A stretch of DNA of 64,000 bases from Curvibacter gracilis ATCC BAA-807 (GTDB lineage Bacteria > Pseudomonadota > Gammaproteobacteria > Burkholderiales > Burkholderiaceae_C): positions 186,001-250,000 of the forward strand of contig NZ_JADZ01000004.1 of the NCBI RefSeq assembly GCF_000518645.1, read 5' to 3'. This document shows positions 41,508 through 49,884 of this stretch, in pieces. Below the pieces are notes generated by a model. It was given only the letters and a program-made list of their open reading frames with translations, did no database searches and was not told the origin of the DNA. Every line of letters begins with the position of its first letter. Positions within the stretch are counted from its first letter, which is position 1. A program made the translations under genes and the position numbers.

Positions 41508-42557
41508 TCAGACTTGACCGGCCGGAACACGGCTGGCCAAGTGTCCCAGGCAATCCCCTGCCTCCACCCGGGCCAGGGCACGGATGCAAAGCGCCAGGCC
41601 AGCACCTTTGAAGCGGATCTCAGTGGCTGGGGCCCCGGGCTGGGTGGGGTCGTGGATCCAACCCGCGATCTGACCGGCCTGCACTTCGTCGCCCAGCTGA
41701 AAGGCCGGCTCAAACAGGCCGGGCACCGGGGCGAACACATAGTGGGCGTCGCCCTCAACACGGTAAAGATGGGTGGCTTCGCGTGGCAGGGCGTCCAGCC
41801 TTGGGGGCAGCAGCCCCATGCCCTGCATCAGACGCTCGATGCAGGTCTCGGCCAGGGCCAGGCCCTGGGGATTGCACACGGCTTGGCCACCAAACTCGCC
41901 GCAGAAAAACAGCAGGCCGTTGCGGTCGGCAGCAGCACCGAAGGTGCGGTCTTCGCCCAGCAGGTCCATCACCAGGGTGCGCGGTGCGCCCAGGTGCTGC
42001 ACCAGGCGGCTGTAGGTGTCGGCCTGGGCGGGGTCGGAAGGCCAGGCCGCCAGCACCGTGGGCAGGTAGTGGGTGGAGGCGCCGCCGGCATGCAGATCGA
42101 AAGCCACATCGGCCAGCGGGAACAGCACGCTGTCCACATAGTGCGCCAGCATCTCGGTCAGGCTGCCGTTGCGTTGGCCCGGAAAGGCGCGGTTCAGGTT
42201 GCCCTGGTCGATGGGCGAGGTGCGGGTGCCCTGCATCAGGGCCGGGAAATTCAGCCCCGGGATGACGATCAGGCGGCCCTGGATCTGCAGTTGTGGCAGG
42301 CGCCGCATCAGCTTCATCAGCGCGATGGGGCCTTCAAACTCGTCGCCATGGTTGCCCCCGGTCAGCAGCAGGGTGGGGCCAGGGCCGTGGTTCAGCACCG
42401 CGATGGGCACCGGGATGTGGCCATAGCCCGAGCGGTCGTGCGAGTAGGGCAGGCGCAAGTGACCTGATTGCAGGCCGGGCCGGTCAAAGTCGATGTCGGT
42501 GCTGATCAGGGAGGGGCGGGAGGACGGGGGCGTTGGCGCCGTGGCAACTTGGGGCAT
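41508..42557 (-). CDS. Succinylglutamate desuccinylase/aspartoacylase family deacylase
   Basis: The 349-aa protein has the zinc carboxypeptidase-like core of the AstE/AspA family: H70 and E73 in GGNHGDEFEG for metal, H156 in FDLHAGG, and a C-terminal beta domain (VFAPVPGLFEPAFQLGDEVQAGQ). Closest known role by memory is DoeB-like N-acetyl-diaminobutyrate deacetylase of ectoine breakdown; other N-acyl amino acids are possible. No other ectoine gene is here. It is separated by 138 bp from a LysR gene on the same strand and preceded by one copy of the shared operator (42680). Confidence 0.85.
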   Translation of the reverse strand: MPQVATAPTPPSSRPSLISTDIDFDRPGLQSGHLRLPYSHDRSGYGHIPVPIAVLNHGPGPTLLLTGGNHGDEFEGPIALMKLMRRLPQLQIQGRLIVIPGLNFPALMQGTRTSPIDQGNLNRAFPGQRNGSLTEMLAHYVDSVLFPLADVAFDLHAGGASTHYLPTVLAAWPSDPAQADTYSRLVQHLGAPRTLVMDLLGEDRTFGAAADRNGLLFFCGEFGGQAVCNPQGLALAETCIERLMQGMGLLPPRLDALPREATHLYRVEGDAHYVFAPVPGLFEPAFQLGDEVQAGQIAGWIHDPTQPGAPATEIRFKGAGLALCIRALARVEAGDCLGHLASRVPAGQV

Positions 42558-42679
42558 GGGAGGTGGATCGTTTCAGCGGGCAGCCGCCGCAGCGCCCATC
42601 GCTGCGGGCCGGCCGGCCCGGTGCACCCGGACTATCGATTCAACGCCCGGAAATATCCAATGCTGTTGATGGGTGTTGG

Positions 42680-42698
42680 TGATGCTCTGAAGGCATCA
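42680..42698. promoter_or_regulatory. LysR-type operator copy 1 (deacylase side)
   Basis: TGATGC-TCTGAAG-GCATCA, perfect 6-bp arms with a 7-bp spacer. Reverse-complemented it matches copy 2 (43614-43632) at all but two spacer bases. It overlaps the LysR stop codon and lies about 123 bp upstream of the deacylase ATG. Confidence 0.7.
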
Positions 42699-43592
42699 TT
42701 GTGGTGACGGTGCCGGCTGTTGCAGCGCGCTCAGAAACCGCTGCAGGCCGGGGCTGGCGCCTTGGCGCCGGCAGGCAAACGACAGGCTCAGGGGCACCGA
42801 CACATCGGCCAGGGGCACAAAGCGCACCCGGGCCGGCGGCCGGCCCCGGTTGGCCGCATTGACCAGGGCGATGCCGATGCCCGCCGACACCAGCGACAGC
42901 ACGGCCGATTCGCTGCCCACCTCCTGCACGATGCGCGGCGTCAGGCCGGCCTGGGTGCAGGCCCCCATCAGGCGGTCGTGGTAGGCCGGGTACACCGGGC
43001 GCTCGAACATCACGAAGGGCTCGTCGGCCAGTTCGCTGGCCTGCACCAGCGGGCGTTGGGCCAGGCGCGAGCCCTCGGGCACGGCCAGGATCACGTCGTG
43101 CCGGGCCAGGGCCGTGCACTGCAGCGCCGCGTCCAGGGGCTCAAAAGGGTAGATGAAGCCGCCGTCCAGGCCGCCCTCGTGCAAGGCCGCCAGTTGCTGC
43201 GGCGTGCTCATCGGAAACAGCTGGATGCGCAGGCCTGGGGCCTCCTGCTGCAGGCGGCCGATGGCCTCGGGCACCAGGCCATCCCAGCCTGCGCTTTCGA
43301 TCAGGCCCAGACGCAGGCTGCCCAACAACCCGGCGGCGCGCAACTGCACCGAGCGCTTGGCCTCTTGCACGGCAGCCAGGATGCGCTGGGTATCGGCCTG
43401 GAAGGCCAGGCCGGCCTCGGTCAGGCGCAGGCCGCGGCTGCTGCGCTCGAACAGGCTCACGCCCAGTTCGGCCTCCAGGTCTTGAATCTGGCGCGACACG
43501 GCGGGCTGGGTCACGTACAGGTGCTCGGAGGCAGCGCGCACACTCTGGTGCTCGGCCACCATGGCGAAATAACGGAGATGGCGCAGTTCCAT
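42696..43592 (-). CDS. LysR-family regulator
   Basis: The 298-aa protein has a standard LysR helix-turn-helix (MELRHLRYFAMVAEHQSVRAASEHLYVTQPAVSRQI) and an effector domain (SLRLGLIESAGWDG, GIGIALV). It is divergent from the Bug-MBL operon and upstream of the deacylase gene. Two copies of an inverted repeat flank it, one beyond each end of the gene, so it probably regulates both directions. Confidence 0.88.
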   Translation of the reverse strand: MELRHLRYFAMVAEHQSVRAASEHLYVTQPAVSRQIQDLEAELGVSLFERSSRGLRLTEAGLAFQADTQRILAAVQEAKRSVQLRAAGLLGSLRLGLIESAGWDGLVPEAIGRLQQEAPGLRIQLFPMSTPQQLAALHEGGLDGGFIYPFEPLDAALQCTALARHDVILAVPEGSRLAQRPLVQASELADEPFVMFERPVYPAYHDRLMGACTQAGLTPRIVQEVGSESAVLSLVSAGIGIALVNAANRGRPPARVRFVPLADVSVPLSLSFACRRQGASPGLQRFLSALQQPAPSPQ

Positions 43593-43613
43593 GGCATGAG
43601 GCCCTCAGCAGGG

Positions 43614-43632
43614 TGATGCTTTCAGGGCATCA
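43614..43632. promoter_or_regulatory. LysR-type operator copy 2 (Bug-MBL side)
   Basis: TGATGC-TTTCAGG-GCATCA, perfect 6-bp arms and a 7-bp spacer, located 21 bp upstream of the LysR ATG in the divergent region. It is the counterpart of the site at 42680 in opposite orientation. T-N11-A geometry is satisfied within it. Confidence 0.72.
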
Positions 43633-43713
43633 AGCAAGCAGAAAGAATGAATTGTGGTGTCGATGGGCGCTCAGCATAGTGGATGGCACCCTCAACCCCA
43701 ACAGGTGCCCCTC

Positions 43714-44787
43714 ATGACGCCCCACCCGCATCCCCGCCCCGCCACCCGCCCCGCCATTCGCCCCGCTACGCGCCGCACGGCCGTGATCCAGTGTCTTGTG
43801 GCCTTGCTCGCCCAGCCGGGCCTGGGCCTGGCCAGCACAGCGACTGCCCCTGCCGCACCGGCTGCCGCGCCAGGCTGGAACCCCGACAAGCCGATCCGCC
43901 TCATCGTGCCCTGGGCGCCGGGCGGCGCGGTGGATGGCACCTCGCGCGCGCTGGCCAACGGCCTGGGCGCGCGCCTGCGCCAGCCTGTCATCGTCGAGAA
44001 CAAGCCTGGCGCCAGCGGCATGGTGGGCGCGGCCTATGCCGCGGCCAGCCCGGCCGACGGCTACACCTTCTTCATGGGCAATGTCGACACCCAGGTGGTC
44101 AACCCCCTGCTGTTTGCCAAAACCCTGCGCTACGACGCCGCCAATGCCTTCGACCCCGTGATCGAGCTGGGCCGTGTGCCCATGGCGGTGGTCGAGCGCG
44201 CCGGGGTGAACGTGCGCAACGCCCAGGACCTGCAGCGCCTGGCGCGCGACAAGCCCGGCAGCGCCAGCTACGGCACCTGGGGCATCGGCAGCACGGCCCA
44301 CCTGGCCTTCGCCCTGTTGGAGCAGCAAAGCGGTGTGGATCTGAACCACCTGCCCTACCAGGGCGCCACCCCGGCCTATGCCGCCTTGCTGGGCGGGCAC
44401 ATCGAGTTCGCCCTGGCCCAGGTGCCCTGGGCGCTGGCGGCCCAGCGCGAGGGCAAGGTGCAGATCCTGGGCGTCACCTCGGCCCAGCGCAGCACCTTGG
44501 ACCCGAGCCTGCCCACGCTGGCCGAGCTGGGCTTCAAGGATTACGCTGTCGAGCAGTGGGTGGGCCTGTTCGCGCCCCGGGGCGTGCCCGCCGATCTGCG
44601 CGAGCGCCTGGGCCGCGAGGTCAATGCCTGGCTCAAGACCCCCGAGGCCCAGACCGCCTTGCGGGCCGCCGGGGTGGAGCCCGGTGGCGGCACGCCCGAG
44701 CAACTGGCCAGCCGGCAGAAGGCCGAATCCGTGTTCTGGCAACGCCTGATCCGCGCCAGGAACATCACCGTGGAGAACCTGCAATGA
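43714..44787 (+). CDS. Bug-family (TctC-like) periplasmic solute-binding receptor
   Basis: The 357-aa receptor has a long N-terminus with a tandem repeat (RPATRPAIRPATRR), a hydrophobic signal (about 25-42) and the Bug fold: PIRLIVPWAPGGAVDGTSRALA, VIVENKPGASGMVGAAYAA, LNHLPYQGATPAYAALLGGHIEF. Bug proteins bind carboxylates for tripartite tricarboxylate transporters, whose membrane subunits are not in this window. ATG 43714 is the first plausible start after the LysR site. Its stop overlaps the ATG of the MBL gene by 4 bp. Confidence 0.88.
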   Translation: MTPHPHPRPATRPAIRPATRRTAVIQCLVALLAQPGLGLASTATAPAAPAAAPGWNPDKPIRLIVPWAPGGAVDGTSRALANGLGARLRQPVIVENKPGASGMVGAAYAAASPADGYTFFMGNVDTQVVNPLLFAKTLRYDAANAFDPVIELGRVPMAVVERAGVNVRNAQDLQRLARDKPGSASYGTWGIGSTAHLAFALLEQQSGVDLNHLPYQGATPAYAALLGGHIEFALAQVPWALAAQREGKVQILGVTSAQRSTLDPSLPTLAELGFKDYAVEQWVGLFAPRGVPADLRERLGREVNAWLKTPEAQTALRAAGVEPGGGTPEQLASRQKAESVFWQRLIRARNITVENLQ

Positions 44788-45680
44788 GCGAGTTGATTGG
44801 CACCCCGACCCCAGGCCAGCCCATTTACCGTGTCGGCGAGTGGTCTGTCTGGAAGGTGGAGGAGCGCTGCATCGACAGCTTTGCGCCCGCGTTCCTGTTT
44901 CCGGCCTGGGATGAAGCCACTGCGCCACCGCGCACCGCCTGGGCCGATGCCAGCACCACCGCCGATGAGGGCCGCTGCCTGCGCCTGAGCATCCACAGCT
45001 GGGTGCTTCACCGCCCCGGCCAGACCGTGATCCTGGACACCGGCATCGGCAACGGGCGCGAGCGCCCGGGCAAGGCCATCTTCCACCAACTGGCCACGCC
45101 CTACCTGAGCCGCCTGCTGGCCAGCGGTGTCCAGCCTGACCAGGTCGACCTGGTGATCAACACCCACCTGCACACCGACCACGTGGGCTGGAACACGCAT
45201 TGGCTGGATGGCCGCTGGCAGCCCCTGTTCACCCGGGCCTGTTACCGATTCCCGGCCCCTGAGTTGGCGCACATCCGCCAGCACACCGGCCACCTGGCCG
45301 CGGTGTGGCGCGACAGCGTCGAGCCCGTGGTGCAGGCCGGTCTGCACCAGCCCATCGCCTTCGAACCCACCGTGATCACCCCGGGCCTGACCATGGTGCC
45401 CACCCCGGGCCACACCGCCGGCCACATGAGCCTGTGGCTGAGTTCAGAGGGCCAGCACGCCCTGTTCAGCGGCGATGTGATGCACCACCCGCTGCAGGTG
45501 CTGGCGCCGGGGCTGAGCTCGGTCTTCTGCGACGACCCGGCCCGTGCCAGCGCCACCCGCCGGGCCGTGCTGGCCGAGCTGAGCGAGCGCCAGGCCCTGT
45601 ACTTCAGCTCGCACTTTCCGGGCAGCTCGGTCGGCCGGGTGCAGGCGGTGGGCGAGGCCTGGCGCTGGGTGCCGGCCTGA
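44784..45680 (+). CDS. Metallo-beta-lactamase-fold hydrolase
   Basis: The 298-aa protein has the MBL metal motif H128-x-H130-x-D132-H133 (NTHLHTDHVGW), then PTPGHTAGHMSLWL with the third-motif His and GDVMHHPLQV with the Asp. Lactonases and esterases of this subgroup (AHL lactonase-like) share this pattern. Coupled translation with the Bug gene suggests that it hydrolyses the imported compound. The substrate is unknown; an N-acyl or lactone compound would fit the deacylase under the same regulator. Confidence 0.87.
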   Translation: MSELIGTPTPGQPIYRVGEWSVWKVEERCIDSFAPAFLFPAWDEATAPPRTAWADASTTADEGRCLRLSIHSWVLHRPGQTVILDTGIGNGRERPGKAIFHQLATPYLSRLLASGVQPDQVDLVINTHLHTDHVGWNTHWLDGRWQPLFTRACYRFPAPELAHIRQHTGHLAAVWRDSVEPVVQAGLHQPIAFEPTVITPGLTMVPTPGHTAGHMSLWLSSEGQHALFSGDVMHHPLQVLAPGLSSVFCDDPARASATRRAVLAELSERQALYFSSHFPGSSVGRVQAVGEAWRWVPA

Positions 45681-45793
45681 GTGAGGTCAGCGGGGGAGCC
45701 GCTTGGCAAGGGCGCCACGATCTCGGTGCGCCAGGCCGGGGCCCTGGTGGCGGCGTTGGGGCTGCAGGTGGTCTGAGATCGGGCCGGCCCGGC
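45681..45793. other. Convergent gap with a possible gene remnant
   Basis: Between the MBL stop and the fumarase stop, 45693-45776 on the plus strand is open and reads GEPLGKGATISVRQAGALVA then ALGLQVV and stop. It looks like the last 28 residues of some enzyme rather than random sequence, but no start or family is recognisable. It may be the residue of a deletion. Confidence 0.35.
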
Positions 45794-47293
45794 TCAAGCC
45801 GCAGGCGCCGCAAACCAATGGATGGTGTGGCCCTGCGAATCCACCGCCACGGTGACGGGAAAGTCCTGCAGCTGAAATTCATGGATGGCCTCCATGCCCA
45901 GGTCATCGAAGGCGACCACCCGGGCGCTCACGATCGCCTTGGACAGCAGGTAGGCCGCCCCGCCCACGGCGGCCAGATAGGCCGCGCCGTGCCGCTTGAT
46001 CGCCTGAATGGCCGCGGCCCCTCGCTCGGCCTTGCCTATCATGACCAGCAGGCCTGTGGCGGCCAGCAGCGTGTCCACGAACTTGTCCATCCGCGTGGCC
46101 GTGGTCGGCCCGGCGGGCCCCACAGCCTCGGCGCCAACGGCCTCCACCGGCCCCACGTAATAGATGGCCCGACCCCGCAGGTCCACCGGCAAGGGCAGCC
46201 CTGCCGCGATCAGATCCACCAGCCGCTTGTGCGCGGCGTCGCGCGCGGTCAGTACCCGGCCCGACAAGAGCAGGGTCTGGCCCGTGCGCCACTGGCGGAC
46301 CTGCGCGGGATCCAGCTGGTCCAGGTCCACGCGCAGGGCCTCTGGCGCTGCAAAGTGCTCGGGGATGCCCGCCCAGAGCGCGCGTGGCGCGGGTTCAAAC
46401 ACCTTGGGCTGCGGGCTGTCCAGCTTGAAGCGCACATAGCGGGTTGCCGCGCAATTGGGCACCAGGGCGACCGGGATGGTGGCGGCATGGCAGGGGGCGG
46501 CCGCCACCTTCACGTCCAGCACGGTGTGCTGACCCCCCAGGCCCTGAACCCCGATACCCAACTGGTTGATGCGCCCATGCAGATCCAGCCGCAAGGCCTC
46601 CACGGCATGGCTGGCGCCACGCGCCTTCAGCTCATCGATATCGATGGGGGTGAACAAGGCCTGCTTGGCCATCAGCATGGCCTGTTCCGGGCTGCCACCG
46701 ATGCCTACTCCGATGACCCCCGGCGGGCACCATCCCGCCCCCATGCCGGGGATCTGGGACAGCACCCAATCGGCCACGCTGTCGCTTGGGTTCAAGGTGG
46801 CAAAGCGGGCTTTCACATCGCCGCCACCCCCTTTGGCCACCACCAGCACCTCCAGTTCATCGCCTTCGGTGAACTCGCAGAACACCACGGCCGGCGTGTT
46901 GTCGCCCGTGTTGGTGCGCAGGCCCAGGGGGTCTTGCACCATGGAGGCCCGCAAGGGATTGGTGGGGTCTCCATAGGCTTGATGCACCGCCTGGTTGACC
47001 AGGGCCTGCAGCCCTTGCAAAGGCTGGCCATCGCGCCTGCTGAAGTGCAGGCCCATCCCGACGCGCAGAAAGACCTGCACGACGCCAGTGTCCTGGCAGA
47101 GGGGGCGACGGCCTTCGCTGGCCAGTCGGCTGTTGATCAGCAATTGCGCCAGCGCAGCGCGGGCGGGGGCGTGGGTTTCGGCCTCCCAGGCCCGGCGCAA
47201 GGCGCGCACGAAATCCGACGGATGGTGGTGGCTGATGAATTGCAGGGCATGGGCGATGCTGTCCTGCAGGGCTTCCTGTTCGAGCGTGCGCAT
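45794..47293 (-). CDS. Class I (iron-sulfur) fumarate hydratase
   Basis: The 499-aa protein joins alpha and beta domains as in FumA/FumB. The three cluster cysteines are visible: C66 (PLCQDTG), C189 (GWCPPGV) and C268 (APCHAA). GGGGDVKARFATLNPSDSVAD and GIGVGIGGSPEQAM support the family. It interconverts fumarate and malate; some members act on mesaconate or tartrate. It lies 19 bp downstream of a Bug receptor gene and in the same operon as a fumarase/aspartase-superfamily lyase, so it likely processes a released fumarate. Confidence 0.92.
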   Translation of the reverse strand: MRTLEQEALQDSIAHALQFISHHHPSDFVRALRRAWEAETHAPARAALAQLLINSRLASEGRRPLCQDTGVVQVFLRVGMGLHFSRRDGQPLQGLQALVNQAVHQAYGDPTNPLRASMVQDPLGLRTNTGDNTPAVVFCEFTEGDELEVLVVAKGGGGDVKARFATLNPSDSVADWVLSQIPGMGAGWCPPGVIGVGIGGSPEQAMLMAKQALFTPIDIDELKARGASHAVEALRLDLHGRINQLGIGVQGLGGQHTVLDVKVAAAPCHAATIPVALVPNCAATRYVRFKLDSPQPKVFEPAPRALWAGIPEHFAAPEALRVDLDQLDPAQVRQWRTGQTLLLSGRVLTARDAAHKRLVDLIAAGLPLPVDLRGRAIYYVGPVEAVGAEAVGPAGPTTATRMDKFVDTLLAATGLLVMIGKAERGAAAIQAIKRHGAAYLAAVGGAAYLLSKAIVSARVVAFDDLGMEAIHEFQLQDFPVTVAVDSQGHTIHWFAAPAA

Positions 47294-47312
47294 GGGGTCG
47301 GCCTTGTGGGGT

Positions 47313-48293
47313 TCAATCCAGGGTGAGCTTGGCTTCAGTCGCCACCTGACGCCACTTGTCCACCTCTGAGAGCGTGTGGCGCTTCAGGGCCTCAGGGGTC
47401 ACCGCGTTGTCTGACAGGGGCTGAATGCCGAGCTCGCTCATCTTGCGGATCCAGGCCTTGTCGCCAGCTGCACTCACGTAGGCGCGGTAGACCTTCTGGA
47501 CGACGTCCTTGGGGGTGCCCTTGGGGGCATACAGCCCATACCAGGTGGCCGCCTCAAAGCCGGGCAGGGCTGTCTCCGACAGGGTGGGGACGTTGGGGAA
47601 CTGCGCCATGCGTTGTGTGGAGGTCAGGGCCAGAGGTGCAATCCGGCCGCCGGCCAACTGTGGCAATGCGGTGTTGGTCTGGTCGAACATGGCGTCCACC
47701 TGCCCGGCAATCAGGTCGTTCATGGCCGGGGCTGCGCCTTTGTAGGGCACCTGGGTGATCTGGATGCCGGCCTTGCTGGCGAAAAGGGCGGCAATCAGGT
47801 GCGAGGTGGAGCCCGGGCCTGCGTTGCCGAAGTTCAGCTTGCCTGGGTTCTGTTTGGCATAGGCGATGAGGTCTGCCGCTGTTTTGTGGGGCGAATTCTT
47901 GGGTACCAGCAAAACCAGCGGGGTGTCGGGGAAGCGGAACACGGGTTCGAAGTCTTTCGCCGGGTCATAGCTCAGCTTTTTGTAGAGCGCAGGCGCTGCG
48001 CCCATGTAGCCCATGTGGCCGACCAGAAAGGTGTAGCCATCGGCATTGGCGCGGGCCGTCTTGCCGCTGCCCAGCGTGCCGCCCGCACCAGGCTGGTTGT
48101 CGATGATGATGGCCTGGCCCAGCGGCCGGGCCACCTTGTCGGCAATGTCGCGTGCGAGCGCATCGGTGGGTCCCCCTGCGGCGAAGGGCACGACCCAGGT
48201 GATCGACCGGGCTGGATAGCTTTGTGCCTGGGCGGCGCAGGCTGCCACCAGCAAGGCGGCGGTGGCAAAGAGTTTTCGAAAAGCGTTGTTCAT
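47313..48293 (-). CDS. Bug-family periplasmic solute-binding receptor
   Basis: The 326-aa protein has a signal peptide (cleavage after AAQA near residue 23) and the Bug fold: SITWVVPFAAGGPTDALARD, AIIIDNQPGAGGTLGSGKTA, ITQVPYKGAAPAMNDLIAGQ. It should bind a small carboxylate in the periplasm. AGGAGA precedes the ATG. Its position between a lyase and a fumarase suggests its ligand is the lyase substrate. No TctA/TctB subunit is in the window. Confidence 0.92.
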   Translation of the reverse strand: MNNAFRKLFATAALLVAACAAQAQSYPARSITWVVPFAAGGPTDALARDIADKVARPLGQAIIIDNQPGAGGTLGSGKTARANADGYTFLVGHMGYMGAAPALYKKLSYDPAKDFEPVFRFPDTPLVLLVPKNSPHKTAADLIAYAKQNPGKLNFGNAGPGSTSHLIAALFASKAGIQITQVPYKGAAPAMNDLIAGQVDAMFDQTNTALPQLAGGRIAPLALTSTQRMAQFPNVPTLSETALPGFEAATWYGLYAPKGTPKDVVQKVYRAYVSAAGDKAWIRKMSELGIQPLSDNAVTPEALKRHTLSEVDKWRQVATEAKLTLD

Positions 48294-48347
48294 GTTGTCT
48301 CCTGAAATGGAATGGTCTGGCTCGGTGGGGGCACGGTCAAAGAGGTG

Positions 48348-49745
48348 TCAATGCGACCCGGTGGGCGCGACCTTGGCTGACCGTGCAAGGGCCCGGTCCA
48401 CCATCTGCGGGGCCAGCCCGAGGTAGTTGGCGGGGTCGGTCAGCCGCTTGATGGCCGCGCGGTCAAAGTGCTGTGTCACCTCTGGCAGGGCCATCAGGGC
48501 CTCGGCCAGCGTGCCGCCTTGCTCGTTGACGGTGCGGCAGGCGTCATAGACCACGTCGTGCGCCTGCTGGCGCCCCATGGCCGGGGCCAGGCCCATCATC
48601 ACGGCCTCGGCCACGATCAGGCCCCGGCTGATGCCCAGGTTGTGGCGCATCCTGTCGGTGTCGACGATCAGGCCCCCCAGTGCAAATTGGGCCTGGTGCA
48701 GGGCCCCGGCGATGAAGACAAAGCTCTCGGGCAGCGCAATCCACTCGGCATGCCAGGGCCCGGTCGCGCGCTCGAAGTCCTGGATCATGGCGTCCACCAT
48801 CAGGCCTGCGTGTTGCCGCACGGCCTTGGCGGCGGCCAGCATCAGTTCACTGGAGATCGGGTTGCGCTTTTGCGGCATGGTGCTGCTGGCACCGCGGCCT
48901 TTGACAAAGGGCTCGTACAGTTCGCCGAACTCGTTGGAGGCCATGATCATCACGTCGACGGCGATCTTGCCGAGCGAGCCCGTGATCAGGGCCAGAAGAT
49001 TGACCGTTTCGGCGAACGCATCGCGGGCCACATGCCAGGTGGTGGCGGGCACCCCCAGCCCCAGCTCTTCGGCCAGGGCCTGCTGTACGTCGAAACCCTT
49101 GTCGCCCAACGAGGCCAGGGTGCCGGCCGCACCCGCAAACGACACCACCTGCACCCGCTCGCGCAACTGGGCCAGGCGGTCCTGGTGGCGGTCGAACATG
49201 GCCAGCCAGATGGCCACCTTGTAGCCAAAGGTCACCGGCAAGGCCTGCTGCAGGTGGGTGCGGCCGGCCATGGGCGTGTCGCGGTGTTTCCGGGCCAGAT
49301 CGGCCAGGATGCCGCGCAACGCCAGAATGTCGGCTTCCACCAGATCCAGTGCGGCGCGGATCTGCAGCACGTTGGCCGTGTCCATGATGTCTTGCGTGGT
49401 GGCCCCCCAGTGGACGTAACGCCCGGCCTCACCCGACATGGCCACCAACTGGTGCACCAGCGGCAGGATGGGGTAGCCGACGATGTCCGTCTCTTCGCGC
49501 ATGTGGTCGAAATCGATGCGCTCCAGGCGCGATTCACGGGCAATCACCTCGGCCGCATCGGCCGGGATCACGCCACAACGGGCCTCGGCCTTGGCCAAGG
49601 CCACCTCGACTTCGATGTAGCGCGCAACCAGCGCACGGTCGGAAAACACCGCGCGCATCGCGGGCGTGCCAAAGGCATCCCGAAAAAGAAGGGAGTCGAC
49701 GACAGTGCTGGAACCCTGAAACGAGGGCATGGACGCGGCATTCAT
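48348..49745 (-). CDS. Fumarase/aspartase-superfamily lyase (PcaB/PurB branch)
   Basis: The 465-aa protein carries the superfamily signature GASSTMPQKRNPISSE near residue 285, whose first Ser is the catalytic base, plus WGATTQDIMDT and AGRTHLQQALPVTFGYK. It resembles 3-carboxy-cis,cis-muconate cycloisomerase and adenylosuccinate lyase. Most family members eliminate fumarate from a substituted succinate. No other protocatechuate gene is near, whereas a fumarase is in the operon, so fumarate release from an N- or C-substituted aspartate or succinate is preferred. Start is ATG 49745; in-frame codons further upstream lie in the operator region. Confidence 0.85.
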   Translation of the reverse strand: MNAASMPSFQGSSTVVDSLLFRDAFGTPAMRAVFSDRALVARYIEVEVALAKAEARCGVIPADAAEVIARESRLERIDFDHMREETDIVGYPILPLVHQLVAMSGEAGRYVHWGATTQDIMDTANVLQIRAALDLVEADILALRGILADLARKHRDTPMAGRTHLQQALPVTFGYKVAIWLAMFDRHQDRLAQLRERVQVVSFAGAAGTLASLGDKGFDVQQALAEELGLGVPATTWHVARDAFAETVNLLALITGSLGKIAVDVMIMASNEFGELYEPFVKGRGASSTMPQKRNPISSELMLAAAKAVRQHAGLMVDAMIQDFERATGPWHAEWIALPESFVFIAGALHQAQFALGGLIVDTDRMRHNLGISRGLIVAEAVMMGLAPAMGRQQAHDVVYDACRTVNEQGGTLAEALMALPEVTQHFDRAAIKRLTDPANYLGLAPQMVDRALARSAKVAPTGSH

Positions 49746-49762
49746 GGACGTTGCTCTTTCAA

Positions 49763-49827
49763 TATGTTGACAAAAATCGAACATATCTGTATGTTCGAAC
49801 AAATTAAGTCTAATATGTTCGAACATA
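49763..49827. promoter_or_regulatory. GntR operator cluster, TGTTCGAACA repeats
   Basis: TGTTCGAACA at 49792-49801 is a perfect palindrome. TATGTTCGAACATA at 49814-49827 is a longer perfect palindrome, centred 24 bp from the first. A separated pair of half-sites (TATGTT at 49763-49768 and CGAACATAT at 49778-49786) lies further left. All sit in the 139-bp gap between the divergent lyase and GntR genes. Confidence 0.8.
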
Positions 49828-49884
49828 AAAGAGGCAAGGGTTTTCCCTTGCTTCCAGAACAACCCATCAGAAAAGGAAAGCCCC

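Noticed and set aside
2584-49827. The shared half-site TGTTCG at 2584 and 49792 as evidence for one common regulator
   Set aside because: Spacing and symmetry differ (N4 between arms versus none) and each site sits beside a different regulator family, so coincidence is more likely.
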